The notes beneath the pieces are model-generated. The model saw nothing but the letters and a program-made list of their open reading frames with translations. It was not told the origin of the DNA and ran no database searches. This document shows positions 53,459 to 62,625 of a stretch of 64,000 nt of DNA, piece after piece; the stretch's first letter is position 1; each line of letters begins with the position of its first letter. Origin of the DNA: Nocardia sp. XZ_19_385 (GTDB taxonomy: Bacteria; Actinomycetota; Actinomycetes; Mycobacteriales; Mycobacteriaceae); contig NZ_JACVEE010000001.1 of assembly GCF_015355755.1 (NCBI RefSeq), positions 1,550,001 through 1,614,000 of the forward strand, written 5' to 3'. A program made the translations under genes and the position numbers.

Positions 53459-53770
53459 CTGTGCTCGTGCCCGCACTGCCAGAAGCTGTCCGGCGGCCCG
53501 GTCGTCGCCTGGACCGGCTTTCCCAACGAAAAATTCCGGTGGATTTCCGGCGAGCCGGACTGGTACAACACCTTCCCCACCACACAGCGCGGGTCCTGCC
53601 CAACCTGCCACAGCCTCGTCGCCGCGCGTGACAGCGAGGGCGAGTTCCAGGACCAGATGGGCATCACGATCATGGCGCTCGATGATGCAACCGGCATCAC
53701 ACCGGTTCACCAGTCCTGCAAAGACAATGCGGTGTCATGGCTGCCGGTGATCGAAACCGTCGATTCCTGA
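53459..53770 (+). pseudogene. GFA-family gene, remaining 103 codons after the insertion
   Basis: LCSCPHCQKLSGGPVVAW, WYNTFPTTQRGSCPTCHSLV, MGITIMALDDATGITPV and AVSWLPVIETVDS, ending at TGA 53768. The first two codons are the 6-bp core. The remaining zinc Cys pairs are here, while the first is in the 43501 fragment. Codon bias is intact, consistent with a recent split. Confidence 0.85.
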
Positions 53771-53775
53771 CCCTC

Positions 53776-53817
53776 TGCCCGTGCCGCACCCGGCGAGTCC
53801 CCGGCGCGGCACGGGCA
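53776..53817 (+). terminator. Terminator-like hairpin of the split GFA gene
   Basis: TGCCCGTGCCGC (53776-53787) pairs perfectly with 53806-53817, starting six bases after the stop. A 12-bp GC stem with further pairing in the loop; no T-run. Confidence 0.6.
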
Positions 53818-54309
53818 CAGCGCTCACATCACAGTGGTGCGATACAGCTTGTGCTGATACCGAGTGTGATCACACGGGGAGGCAGTATGCATGAAGCGCG
53901 CCGAACTCATTACCGACACCGACCCTGAGCACATTAGCTTCCGAATTTCCGTGGCCAGCCGAGAGCCGTTGCTCCGACTCGATCGAGTGCACCGATTCGG
54001 AGGAAGAGCAACGCGGCGAGTTTTCGGGTGTCATCGAACATGTCCAATGCCGTCAGCTGTTCTGGGCGGGACCAATTGAACTCGTGCTTCCGGCCTGGCG
54101 GTGAGGTGCGGGGAATCCGCGATTGCCACGCCGCTCAGCAACTGTAATGAGCAGCCCGCTGGGTGTCCTGCAAACCGTGATGGAACAGCAATCGCTAGGC
54201 AATTATCATCGGATCGGTGCGTGCGTAGGCTTGATCGTTTCACCGCAAGGCCGTTAGTCGTTGATCGTGCGGCCTGGGCGGGCCGTTGGGAGACGCGGGA
54301 GTTGGGCCG
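53818..54309. other. Gap with a possible broken small gene
   Basis: At 53891 an ATG opens MKRAELITDTDPEHISFRIS. About 30 codons on, another frame looks better (CTDSEEEQRGEFSGVIEHVQ... CRQLFWAGPIELV, stop near 54107). This may be a small gene with a shift near 53975. The rest shows nothing. Confidence 0.35.
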
Positions 54310-55065
54310 ATGAGAGAACAGGTCAGACGGCTCGCGAAGCCGTTTCCGTGCGATGTGTGGCCGGACCTAGCCTGCCCGATATGTCGAACCGGGCTCCTGG
54401 CCGCGGAGACCGGTGCCGTGGGATCACACACCAGCGCCGATGCCCGCGCCGCGTACGACCGAGACGACGGCGAACCAACGGATCTGCACGGCATCTTCTA
54501 CGGTCATCTCACCTGCACCTCCCCCAAGTGCGGCGACGAGGTCGCGGTCAGTGGCGATATGACTGTCGACTACCGCAGCGGGCCTGCCCCCAGCGACGAC
54601 TACAACGATCAATTCGAGACCTACTACCAGGTCCGCACGGTGTACCCGCCAATTGAGATCGTGCAGATACCGCAGGGAACTCCTGAGTCGGTGGGCAGCG
54701 CGTTGCTCGATGCCTCCGCCGTAGCGTGGCAGAACCCTGGTGCCGGCGTGGCTCTGTTGCGATCGAGCGTCGAGCGGTTGATGGACGAGCAGGCCATCGC
54801 CGCGACCACGGCGAGCGGAGGATTCCGGCCGCTGCATCATCGACTGGCCGAGTTCGAGAAGAACAACCCTGATGTCGGCGAGCTGTTGTTGGCGACGAAG
54901 TGGGTCGGAAACCAAGGCGTTCACCCTGGCGGCCTCGCCGCTACAGACTTTCTCGATGTGGCCGAATTCATCGAGCTTTCACTCGACCTGCTCTATCAAA
55001 AAGACACCTCCGCGCTTCGTGCGCGAGCCCAACGAATTCTGGCCGCAAAGAAGCTGGTTCCATGA
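54310..55065 (+). CDS. DUF4145-like protein
   Basis: 251 residues. The N-terminus has paired cysteines (CPICRTGLL, LTCTSPKCGDEV) like a zinc ribbon. The C-terminal part (AGVALLRSSVERLMDEQAIA, LATKWVGNQGVHPGG, DVAEFIELSLDLLY) matches DUF4145, a HEPN-like helical domain found in defence-associated proteins. No ribonuclease RX4-6H motif is clear. GTG 54286 is an alternative start. Not in an obvious operon. Confidence 0.65.
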   Translation: MREQVRRLAKPFPCDVWPDLACPICRTGLLAAETGAVGSHTSADARAAYDRDDGEPTDLHGIFYGHLTCTSPKCGDEVAVSGDMTVDYRSGPAPSDDYNDQFETYYQVRTVYPPIEIVQIPQGTPESVGSALLDASAVAWQNPGAGVALLRSSVERLMDEQAIAATTASGGFRPLHHRLAEFEKNNPDVGELLLATKWVGNQGVHPGGLAATDFLDVAEFIELSLDLLYQKDTSALRARAQRILAAKKLVP

Positions 55066-55150
55066 ACTGTGGCAGGCCGCGCCACCCGACACCTGGTCCG
55101 AGGCGGGCCGGTGCCGCAGGGGATCAGGCCCGGCCCGCGCGTTCTTTCGC

Positions 55151-55507
55151 TCAGGGCAGTTCGCTCACCCAGGTTTCGACCCTGGCTGCCATCATTCGCA
55201 GTTCGAACGCCAAGCGGATCGCCTCTGCCGCGGTAGTCACCGACCCCGATTGTGCGCACCCTGTGACATCGACGTCGATCCGAGGGGCCTTCGGCCACCC
55301 GTCGGCGGTGATATTGCACGCCAACGCGATTTCCATCGTGATCGACTTGTCGCCATAGGTCCAAGGGATGGACACGCTGGTGCCGCTGCCCACGTGGAGT
55401 ACATCGTCGAGGCATCGCACGTACGGGTCATCGGGCTGATGACCGCCATCACACCAGTCAGGGCAGACGAACGCCAGGATATGTTCGCGTTGAGTCGAAG
55501 TGTCCAT
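55151..55507 (-). CDS. DUF6907-like small protein
   Basis: 118 residues. CPDWCDGGHQPDDPYVRCLD with spaced Cys/His, then VSIPWTYGDKSITMEIALAC and VTTAAEAIRLAFELRMMAAR, the layout of small DUF6907 proteins abundant on actinobacterial elements. Function unknown. ATG 55507 chosen; an ATG six codons earlier is possible. Confidence 0.6.
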   Translation of the reverse strand: MDTSTQREHILAFVCPDWCDGGHQPDDPYVRCLDDVLHVGSGTSVSIPWTYGDKSITMEIALACNITADGWPKAPRIDVDVTGCAQSGSVTTAAEAIRLAFELRMMAARVETWVSELP

Positions 55508-55564
55508 GGCGCCAGATTGTGTCAATCCGATTCGTCAAGTTGGGGAGATGCGCTCCGCGTGTCA

Positions 55565-55748
55565 GGTCCTGTGGGCAGCAGATACACGCAAAGCCCGCGA
55601 GGCCGCTCGGGGAGCGCGATCGAGTTCGCTCCGAACGATTCGGCACGTCGAACAGACGCTTGCGACATCGCCGACAAACCGGTCCAGTTCCGCTGAAAGC
55701 GCATACGAAGTGGCGGTGCCTTCCTACTCTGGCGCGCGCATTCCGCAG
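55565..55748. repeat. 184-bp direct repeat, copy A
   Basis: Shares long identical blocks with 63303-63486 (same orientation, same total length), e.g. CGAACGATT, TTGCGACAT, GACAAACCGGTCCA, TTCCGCTGAAAGCG, CATTCCGCAG. It lies in the roughly 310-bp gene-free stretch before the 55819 gene. On the minus strand both copies keep a frame containing GPVCR-x-CRKR, so a small coding or decayed coding origin is possible. Confidence 0.75.
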
Positions 55749-55818
55749 GGGAATGTGTCGGTAGTCGTCGCTATGTTCGGCCTGAGAACGGATTGGACTC
55801 AGCGTCGAAGGGGGCCGA

Positions 55819-56538
55819 ATGATCTACTTTTCAATTGCGATGGCACTGCTCGCCATCCCCGCGTTTCTGGTTCAGGTCCGAACTTACCGCCAGGACGGAT
55901 GGCTGGAGGTACGTCCCGGTGCACGCAAGCGCCAGCGGCGGATCAAGCGGCTCGAGGAAGTCGTGAAAGACCTGGGTTCCGATAGCCCTCCACAGCAGAT
56001 CGAACAGGAACTCGCCGCAGCCAAACGAGACCTCGAATCCCTCTTCGTGGTGACGACCGACGCCAACGAACAGCGAGTCACGGACCGCTCGGCGGTGATG
56101 TGCATGTCCCTGCTGGGAACGGTCTACCTCGTGTGGCTTCTGCCGATTTCGCTTGGCGTCGGCATCCCGTTCTACGTGGCGGCGCTGTTCTGCATCGGGC
56201 CATACATCAACGCCAGACAACGTCGTCGAGCCCGGCGCCTGCTGTATGTCCGCCTCGGCGCGCGCTCGGATGTCCCGAGCATCCCAGAACTGTCGTACTG
56301 GCCGTTCGTCTCACGTGGAATCAGCGCGTTCCGGATGACGAGATGGTTGAATATGTGCCTGGGCAACGGCGAACCACGTGCGCCGCAGGACATCACTGCT
56401 GAAGAGATCGCAGCACTGCGAACCAAGATCGAGCAGTGGTGCGCCAATCCGTGGTGGCGACGGGTTGAGCGCATCTGGGAATCGCTCAGTGCTGCACTCT
56501 CGCGCATCGCCCAGCGGCAGCCATCAACCGGCCAGTAG
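55819..56538 (+). CDS. Membrane protein with coiled-coil loop
   Basis: 239 residues. Helix 1 is IYFSIAMALLAIPAFLVQV. A charged coiled-coil loop (KRQRRIKRLEEVVKDL... IEQELAAAKRDLESLF) and a helical hairpin (VMCMSLLGTVYLVWLLPISL, IPFYVAALFCIGPYINA) follow, then a soluble tail. Not recognised. It converges with the relaxase gene. No ribosome site is evident just before the ATG. Confidence 0.55.
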   Translation: MIYFSIAMALLAIPAFLVQVRTYRQDGWLEVRPGARKRQRRIKRLEEVVKDLGSDSPPQQIEQELAAAKRDLESLFVVTTDANEQRVTDRSAVMCMSLLGTVYLVWLLPISLGVGIPFYVAALFCIGPYINARQRRRARRLLYVRLGARSDVPSIPELSYWPFVSRGISAFRMTRWLNMCLGNGEPRAPQDITAEEIAALRTKIEQWCANPWWRRVERIWESLSAALSRIAQRQPSTGQ

Positions 56539-56606
56539 CACGAGTCCATATCCGCCGACCCGTCAAGCTTCGACAACTCGACTGACACTGCCCGAGTCAC
56601 CGAACT

Positions 56607-58280
56607 CTAACGGTCATATCCGCGCTCGTTGAACTGATCGCCGACGTCCTGATCGTGCTGCGGCGGCAATCGCTGGGGTTCGCCCGTGGACGCCGAGCGA
56701 TCGGATTCGCTGGACCCGATCACACCGAAATCGAGTGCACCGTCGAGCACACGCTGCATCTGGGCTGACAGCTGCCGGTCGTGATCGGCCGGGACCGGTG
56801 CGTAGCGGGCATGCACGACGGCCAACTCTGAACGCAGCGCGTGGTCGATTTCGGCTGCACGGTGCAACTCACCCATCGCGGTGTGAGCATCGCGCACCGC
56901 GTGGGCCGCGCGGGTGAGCTGGGTCAGCACCAGGTGGTAGGAAGTCGCCGTCGACTGCTGGCGGGTTTGGAGCATGATCAGCGCCGCACCGCCAGCGGTC
57001 AGTGTCCGCGCGGGTCTGTGCCAGCGAGTGTGAGCGGGCCGCTGCGCGGACTTCGCCAAGACCCGAGCGGTCGTCGCCAACGGGCCCGGGACCGGTTCCG
57101 TGCGCACCGACCACGCGGCCATGACACCCGCAGTGCGGGCCGCAGCACGTGCCCATTGGTCATGATCATCGGGTGGGATCTGGGCGAGGTAGCGATTCCA
57201 CCATTGCAGATCCTGCGCCGCACGCTGAACCTCGGCCGCGTCCACCGGCAGCACCTCAGCGCCATCTGGGTTGACCGGCGGACGATTGCGATGAGCCGCC
57301 TGCCACTCCCCCACCGCGTCGGCATCGAGGGACACGCTGCGGTCCCATTCATTGCGCAACGCGGGAAGCGTCAGATCCGAGGCGAGCCGCCCACCACCGT
57401 AATAGACCAGCCGCCTGCGGCTGCGTGTCGGCTCCGCGACCGCGTAACCGATCACCGCACCGGTGTCGCCGTCTGCGTAGCGCGGCAGAACGATCAGCTT
57501 CTCCTGACGGAGCCGACGAACGAACTCGCCCTCCTCCCGCGAGGCGACCGCGCACGCGCGCACGACCCGCTCAAGTCGCCACCGCGCTGGCTCCGCGACC
57601 GCGTGATCGTCTCCGGGCGAGAGTTCGGCGCGGGTCAATCCGCGCGTGCCGACCCGGGTGTGCCGGGATTCGAGAACCCGCAAACCGAACTCGTGCTCCA
57701 GCTCCCCCACCGCCCGCTGGGACCGCTTCTGCTCGCGCCACAGATCGACTTTCGTGCCGTCGTCGCGGACAGCGGAGGCGGCGATGTGGATGTGGTCGTT
57801 GCCGCCGGTGGACAGACCGTGGCGGACCGCGACCCAGCGGGCGGGTGAGCGACCGGAACCGTCGGCGGTGAACCCCATCTTGTCCATGAACGCGGTCGCG
57901 ATCCGACCCCACGTGTCGTCGGCCAGCTCGCCTTCCTCCGCCCGCAAGGACAGCGAACAGTGCCACACATGCCCGGCAGTGAACGGCTGGGCGGGGTCCT
58001 TGACCTTGCGGCCTCGGTCGTCGAACCGGACGCGTCCCTCCGCGTCGCGCAGGTAGTTCGGGACATTGACCTCGACACCGAAAAGCCGACGCGCCCGATC
58101 CAAACGCCGGGCGATCGAGTTCGCTTGCGCCGGGGAGAGCTCGACGCCGACAGGGTAGTCCGCGGTGACTGTTTCGTCGGCGGCGACCAGGTGGGGAAAG
58201 CGGTGCTTGTCGGCGCGGCCCGGCCCGACGAGGTAGGCCAGCAATCCGCCCATGTGACCGCCACGGGTCACGTTCGGCAT
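56607..58280 (-). CDS. Relaxase (MobA/TraI-like)
   Basis: 557 residues. HGLSTGGNDHIHIAASAV (His 163 and 165, with H153) is the metal-binding histidine triad of relaxases. ADKHRFPHLV near residue 25 and WHCSLSL near 107 are also typical. A helical C-terminus follows. It nicks oriT and covalently pilots the strand to the coupling protein at 22525. The ATG overlaps the stop of the MobC-like gene (ATGA). The relaxase is 30 kb from its secretion operon. Confidence 0.85.
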   Translation of the reverse strand: MPNVTRGGHMGGLLAYLVGPGRADKHRFPHLVAADETVTADYPVGVELSPAQANSIARRLDRARRLFGVEVNVPNYLRDAEGRVRFDDRGRKVKDPAQPFTAGHVWHCSLSLRAEEGELADDTWGRIATAFMDKMGFTADGSGRSPARWVAVRHGLSTGGNDHIHIAASAVRDDGTKVDLWREQKRSQRAVGELEHEFGLRVLESRHTRVGTRGLTRAELSPGDDHAVAEPARWRLERVVRACAVASREEGEFVRRLRQEKLIVLPRYADGDTGAVIGYAVAEPTRSRRRLVYYGGGRLASDLTLPALRNEWDRSVSLDADAVGEWQAAHRNRPPVNPDGAEVLPVDAAEVQRAAQDLQWWNRYLAQIPPDDHDQWARAAARTAGVMAAWSVRTEPVPGPLATTARVLAKSAQRPAHTRWHRPARTLTAGGAALIMLQTRQQSTATSYHLVLTQLTRAAHAVRDAHTAMGELHRAAEIDHALRSELAVVHARYAPVPADHDRQLSAQMQRVLDGALDFGVIGSSESDRSASTGEPQRLPPQHDQDVGDQFNERGYDR

Positions 58281-58777
58281 CACGCCGCCGCGCTCCACCC
58301 ATCGAGGGCGATATCCACGCGATCGCGCAGGCGGCGCAGCAAGGCCATGTTCGCGGCCAGCGCCTCGCGCTCGATCGTGCCGGTGGAGTTGGCGACCACG
58401 GCGATCTGGTTGACGTTGTTCGCCAGGTTCGCCAACAGCCGCTCGATACCCGCCAGGCGGTCGGCCACGTCGCGACTCGCGCCCACCGACGTCCCCGCGT
58501 CCGACAGCGCGGCCTCCACCAGGAGGCGCGACACCGAGACTTTCGCCCGGCCAGCGCGTGCCACGAGTTCGAGTTCTTGTTCCGGGGTGACCTTCACGCA
58601 GTGCGCTTTCGCTCGCCCGCCGGCTGTGTTGGCCTGGCGTTGCCGTCGACGAGCGCGGGCGCGCACCGGCAGCGGGGAGACCGTGGCGCCGTCCTCGGCC
58701 GGGCGACCGGACATCGCCGTGCCCGCTGTAGGGGTCGTAGCTGAACTGGAGCGGCTGGCTCCCGTCGGCGAAGCCAT
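58280..58777 (-). CDS. MobC-like relaxosome accessory protein
   Basis: 165 residues. A basic, disordered N-terminus is followed by KVTPEQELELVARAGRAKVS and VSRLLVEAAL, then LAGIERLLANLANNVNQIAV, the ribbon-helix-helix and helix-N-x3-NQIA pattern of MobC proteins. It binds near oriT and assists the relaxase. GAGAGG precedes the ATG. Confidence 0.82.
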   Translation of the reverse strand: MASPTGASRSSSATTPTAGTAMSGRPAEDGATVSPLPVRARARRRQRQANTAGGRAKAHCVKVTPEQELELVARAGRAKVSVSRLLVEAALSDAGTSVGASRDVADRLAGIERLLANLANNVNQIAVVANSTGTIEREALAANMALLRRLRDRVDIALDGWSAAA

Positions 58778-59281
58778 GACGTGGCCACCTCTCGTTAACT
58801 GCCAACTAACCGAGCGACTGATTCGGTCAGTACAGCAACGAAAGTACGGAATCGAGATAGACCACCGCAAGGCGGTGAACTCGAACAATGCCACGATTCG
58901 CATCAGCCGTTCAGCCTCTCAGCTGCCGTTAGCCGTTCAGATGCCCAGCGCAGCGCCACGCCGGGAGGCGGGTCCAGGTCCGCCGCGGGAGCGGCGGGGT
59001 GAGCGAAGCCACAACCGGTTGGATATCCAACCGTCCAGCTTGCTCAGCGAGCACAGGGATACGAAGGATAGGCTCAGCAAACCTGTGGTCGCTGAGTTCG
59101 GGGCCTACGGCCACAGTGACCGTTCTAGGGCACATCACGCCGCTGGCGCGGCCCCACCTCTTCGCAGGAGGCTTGCGCCCAGTGCTCGCGCCTCGTACCA
59201 GATGAGCGATACCGTCTCTCTAGCCCGTGCTCCACTCGGGCGGACTTGCCGCAGCATCCAGCAGCGACGGTAGGACACAGC
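58778..59281. other. Probable oriT region
   Basis: About 500 bp between the leftward MobC gene and the rightward 59282 gene, AT-richer at 58795-58860. It contains ACTGA-TTCGG-TCAGT (58817-58831), the perfect hairpin CACCGC-AAG-GCGGTG (58863-58877) and a direct repeat of AGCCGTTCAG (58905-58914, 58931-58940). Inverted and direct repeats just upstream of mobC-relaxase are the standard oriT setting. The nick site is not identifiable by eye. Confidence 0.6.
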
Positions 59282-60142
59282 ATGACTAGAGACCGCGATC
59301 CGCATTGGGCCTGCCTCAAAGGCTGCTTTGAGCAGTATCCGGAACGGATTGCACGGTGTACCTCGAGGTACCGGTTCGCTAAGGGTCAGCTCGAGGAGTT
59401 GCTGCGTTTGCTCGACGGGCGGTGCATGGTGTGCTTGAGCTGTCACGCGATGATCGTCGATACCGCCACGCGCACGGCGGAGCGCAAACAGCGCGGCGTG
59501 CTGTGCCTCTGGTGCAAAGACCGAGTGGCCGGATACGAAGGCTCCTACGGAGAGGGCAAGCCGCTGGCCGTGATGTGCCGGTGCAAGACCGGAGACGTCA
59601 CCGAATGGGAACAACGGATTTCCGCGGCGACAGCCCAGTATCTCAACCGGACAGCGCTGCTCGAGATCTACCCTGAGAACGCGGAACGGATGGCTACCTT
59701 GATCGCCGACGTGTCGGTGCGCGGCCCCGACCCGCATCACATCTGGAGCGGCGCACCCGTCGCCGAACTGCCACAGCTTCCGGCACGGGAGGTCGTGCCC
59801 GAACACGGTTTCGGCGAGGTCCCACCGCTCGCCCGGCCCCGATGCTCGAACGAATGCCGAGAGCATTCCGAGCACATCTACTTCGCGTGCTTCGATGAGC
59901 CGACGAAACTACGCGACAGCGACGTGGACGGCATCGCCGTCCGTCATTACGTCGGATGGACTCGCCAGCACCCGCCGATACAACGAGTCGGCCAGCACGG
60001 AGCAATCTGCCGAGAATCGCTGGTCGGGATCGTCGCCGGCACCAGCGATGAGGAGGAGTCCGTAAAGGCAAACGACCCGTGCCCCCAATGCGGCAAGCCA
60101 CTGGAGTACAGGCCGCGAAAAATGCGCCCAGGAAGGAAATAA
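59282..60142 (+). CDS. Cys-rich protein with putative GIY-YIG-like C-terminal domain
   Basis: 286 residues. GRCMVCLSCHAMIVD and RGVLCLWCKDRV form two CxxC pairs arranged as in endonuclease VII-type HNH folds, but the usual DHDH histidines are absent. Near residue 200, EHIYFACFDEP... VRHYVGWTRQHPPIQRVGQHGA fits the GIY-YIG pattern (IYF, YVG-x-T, R-x3-H). A final CPQCGKPLEYR is a small zinc ribbon. ATG 59282 chosen (GTAGGA upstream) over TTG 59246. It may process DNA during transfer; uncertain. Confidence 0.5.
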   Translation: MTRDRDPHWACLKGCFEQYPERIARCTSRYRFAKGQLEELLRLLDGRCMVCLSCHAMIVDTATRTAERKQRGVLCLWCKDRVAGYEGSYGEGKPLAVMCRCKTGDVTEWEQRISAATAQYLNRTALLEIYPENAERMATLIADVSVRGPDPHHIWSGAPVAELPQLPAREVVPEHGFGEVPPLARPRCSNECREHSEHIYFACFDEPTKLRDSDVDGIAVRHYVGWTRQHPPIQRVGQHGAICRESLVGIVAGTSDEEESVKANDPCPQCGKPLEYRPRKMRPGRK

Positions 60143-60154
60143 GAGGCGCACTTT

Positions 60155-60176
60155 CCGCCGCTGCCATCAGCGGCGG
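60155..60176 (+). terminator. Hairpin terminator
   Basis: CCGCCGCTG-CCAT-CAGCGGCGG, a perfect 9-bp stem 13 bp after the stop of the 59282 gene. Confidence 0.6.
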
Positions 60177-60259
60177 TGTGCGACCACGCGAGAGCGACTC
60201 ACCGTTCACACCTCGTGTTCCTGCCGAGACTGGAGACCGTCCGGTCTTACATTGGTTGA

Positions 60260-60682
60260 GTGACCACACCGACACCGGAATACGCTCGACTAGAGGATCT
60301 GGTGCGTGCCGAGGCGGACGCGAAACTGGCAGCGGTCCAGCCGCTCGCCGATGCCTACCGGAAACTGCTGGCCGACCGCGAGAAGTTCGCGGGCCTTGAC
60401 GCGGAGAACGTGGCCGCCGTCCGAGCAACCCGCGCCGCAGCACTGAAAGCCGGATTCAGCGAACGCGCGCTCAACGAAGCGGGCTATCGGGCGATCAACG
60501 ACATGCCCAAATCCGCAGCCGCCCGCAAGACCTCAGCGAAGAAGTCTGCCCCGCCTAAACCTCGAGCAGGATCAGGAAAACGCGTCACCGCCACCTCGCC
60601 AGCCTCGCCGAGCAAAGCCGTCTCGGGCAAGGCCACGACTCCGATACCGGCCAGCACGCCGGAACCACCCGCAGCCCAGTAG
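60260..60682 (+). CDS. Small basic-tailed protein
   Basis: 140 residues from GTG. A helical N-terminal half (LEDLVRAEADAKLAAVQPLA, VAAVRATRAAALKAGFSERA) is followed by a Lys/Ala/Pro/Ser-rich tail (ARKTSAKKSAPPKPRAGSGK) like histone-like or nucleoid proteins. No ribosome site; TACATT lies just before the GTG, so a leaderless message is possible. Function unknown. Confidence 0.55.
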   Translation: MTTPTPEYARLEDLVRAEADAKLAAVQPLADAYRKLLADREKFAGLDAENVAAVRATRAAALKAGFSERALNEAGYRAINDMPKSAAARKTSAKKSAPPKPRAGSGKRVTATSPASPSKAVSGKATTPIPASTPEPPAAQ

Positions 60683-60716
60683 CCAGGCCGCCGCTCCGCC
60701 GTTCGGTCGTGTGGGT

Positions 60717-61684
60717 TCAGCGATCGGCGCGTGCCGGTTTGTTGCGCAAATAGGTGTGGACGGATCGCCCGTTCGAATCCCGAGTTTTCACGACCTCGAA
60801 CAACCCGCAGGTGGTCAGGAAGCGGCCCGGTTTGGCGCGCGCGCTCTCCGGCAGGCGGGCGGTGATGCCCTGCGCGTGCATTCGCAGGCAGACCTTCGGC
60901 AACTCAGCTCCCTTGGCGCCGTTGCTCAACGCGGCCACCAGGTCGCGGACCGAGGCGGCCCAATCGCTGGACGCCTTACTGGACTCGGCCACCTTCACGG
61001 GCGCGGGCTTCGGCTTCGCCGTTGCCTTCGCGGCAGGCCGGATTTCGGCGTTGCCACCTTCGCGGTGGACTTGGCCGTTGCTGCACGGCCCGAAGCATGT
61101 GCAGCAGAGGGGCGCGCGGAGAGGTCTTCAAGGTAGACGAAACGATCACACGCGGCGATCATCGCCCGCGCGGACTTGCGTTCGCCGTATCCGTGCACCT
61201 TGCATCCGATCTCGCGCAATTGCATTGCCAAGTCGATGAAGTCGGAGTCACTGGAGGCGATCACGACCGTGCTCACGTCAGTCGTGCAAGCCAGGCGGAT
61301 CGCATCGGCCACGATCGCGTGATCGACGGTGTCCTTACCCGCTGTCACCGTGGTGACCTGTCGGCCCGAGATCGCGTGCGCGATCATCGCGTGCCGCCAC
61401 CCCGCCAGCGAAGTACCGAAGAAGTCACCGTAGGCGCGCACGATCCGAAGCGAACCCAGTTCTGCGGCAGAGGCGAGGACCGCGCCGGCCTTGGTCGGCG
61501 CGATGTTGTCCGCGTCGAACAGCACCGCGACCACCTCACCGACACCCGCCCGCCGACCCGGAACAGGCAGCGGCGACGGCAGTGGAGCCAGGCGCCGGAA
61601 CGCCGCGCGAAGCCAGCCGGAAATGCGCGCGGGGCGCAGCGGCGCGACCAATCCGGCGACGCCTGCGGTCGTCTCGGTGAACAT
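60717..61684 (-). pseudogene. NYN-domain and OST-HTH (LabA-like) protein split by a frameshift
   Basis: The upstream frame encodes a NYN ribonuclease-like domain: VAVLFDADNIAP, GKDTVDHAIVADAIRLA and IASSDSDFIDLAMQLREIG hold the PIN-type acidic residues, then an Ala/Lys linker. Near 61029 one base is missing. The other frame continues the linker (AAKATAKPKPAPVKVAESSK) and an OST-HTH/LOTUS-like domain (DLVAALSNGAKGAELPKVCL, FLTTCGLFEVVKTR), ending at 60717. Such proteins process or bind RNA. The start is uncertain: GGAGGTG is too close to ATG 61684, and GTG codons near VVAVLF are alternatives. Confidence 0.7.
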
Positions 61685-61790
61685 CACCTCCGGCAAGATA
61701 ATCGGCACCACCCACGAACACGCGCATTGCGCACGAACTGGGCGTGCCGGGACCGCATCAGCCCGCGGCACGCCCAGCGGCGTTCGCCGA

Positions 61791-62150
61791 TCAACAGAGG
61801 AAGTGGAACGCTGCCGCCTCGATCGCCTCGGCAGCGGTGGGGAAGGATTCGATGCGGTAGTCGGGGAAGCGGGTCTGCCCGCACTCGCACCCACGGGTGA
61901 ATCGCCACGAGTAGTACGGCTCGCAGTCTGCGGTGGGGTCGTCGTTGATGTAGATGGTGCCGACGGGTTCGGTTTCGTGGGTGCGGTAGAGCAGGCCCCC
62001 GGCGGAGCCGAAGCGTAGCCAGTCGCCTTTGCCTTCGCGGGTGATGATCCACCGGCCGCCGCTGTAGGTGGCGCTGATCGCCGGGGAGGCGAATTGGTAG
62101 CGGCAGTCCGCGGGGTTCGGGCGCCAGGCGTAGAGGGTGTGTTCGGACAT
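61791..62150 (-). CDS. Small conserved-looking element protein
   Basis: 119 residues. An aromatic-rich beta pattern (YAWRPNPADCRYQFASPAIS, GGRWIITREGKGDWLRFGSA) is followed by TRGCECGQTRFPDYRIESFP and a helix. Not recognised. AGGAG seven bases before the ATG. The last of two leftward genes after the SSB-like gene. Confidence 0.55.
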   Translation of the reverse strand: MSEHTLYAWRPNPADCRYQFASPAISATYSGGRWIITREGKGDWLRFGSAGGLLYRTHETEPVGTIYINDDPTADCEPYYSWRFTRGCECGQTRFPDYRIESFPTAAEAIEAAAFHFLC

Positions 62151-62235
62151 GAGCTAGCTCCTCGAGCAGTCAGGGGTGGAGTCGGAAGGTTCCGGCCAGA
62201 TGCCCGCCGGCTGGCGGGCACCCGGTGCCCGGCAC

Positions 62236-62625
62236 TCAGGCCGCCGCGTGGAGTTCGCGGGCGGGGCGGATGATCTCGAACTCGCGGTAGCGGCAGCTCA
62301 TGGAGAGGTCGATTCCGAAGGCGCGGATGCTGGCCAGTGCTTCGCCTTTGCGGGAGCTGAAGACCTCGGTGCGCAGGTTGCGGACTTCGGCGCTGACCGG
62401 GTCGCCCTTGTCGAAGGTTTTCAGCACGCGCATGGCCATCGGGCCGGAGTAGCGGACCTCGTAGGAGGTGGAACCGGTGTCGGTGTAGCCGCCGTCGTCG
62501 GTGCGGCGCTGGTGGTTGTCGACGATGGTCACATAGACCGCCATGGTCTCGGCCTGGGTCGGGGTGGCCTCGAAAATCTGCGGGTCGCTGATCTTGGCGA
62601 TGTTGCCCTTGACAATGGTGCTCAT
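62236..62625 (-). CDS. Single-stranded DNA-binding-like (OB-fold) protein
   Basis: 129 residues. ISDPQIFEATPTQAETMAVY, YEVRYSGPMAMRVLKTFDKG and DPVSAEVRNLRTEVFSSRKG follow the strand order of SSB proteins, but the acidic C-terminal tip is missing. Element-encoded SSB-like proteins protect the transferred strand. AAGG precedes the ATG. Confidence 0.6.
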   Translation of the reverse strand: MSTIVKGNIAKISDPQIFEATPTQAETMAVYVTIVDNHQRRTDDGGYTDTGSTSYEVRYSGPMAMRVLKTFDKGDPVSAEVRNLRTEVFSSRKGEALASIRAFGIDLSMSCRYREFEIIRPARELHAAA

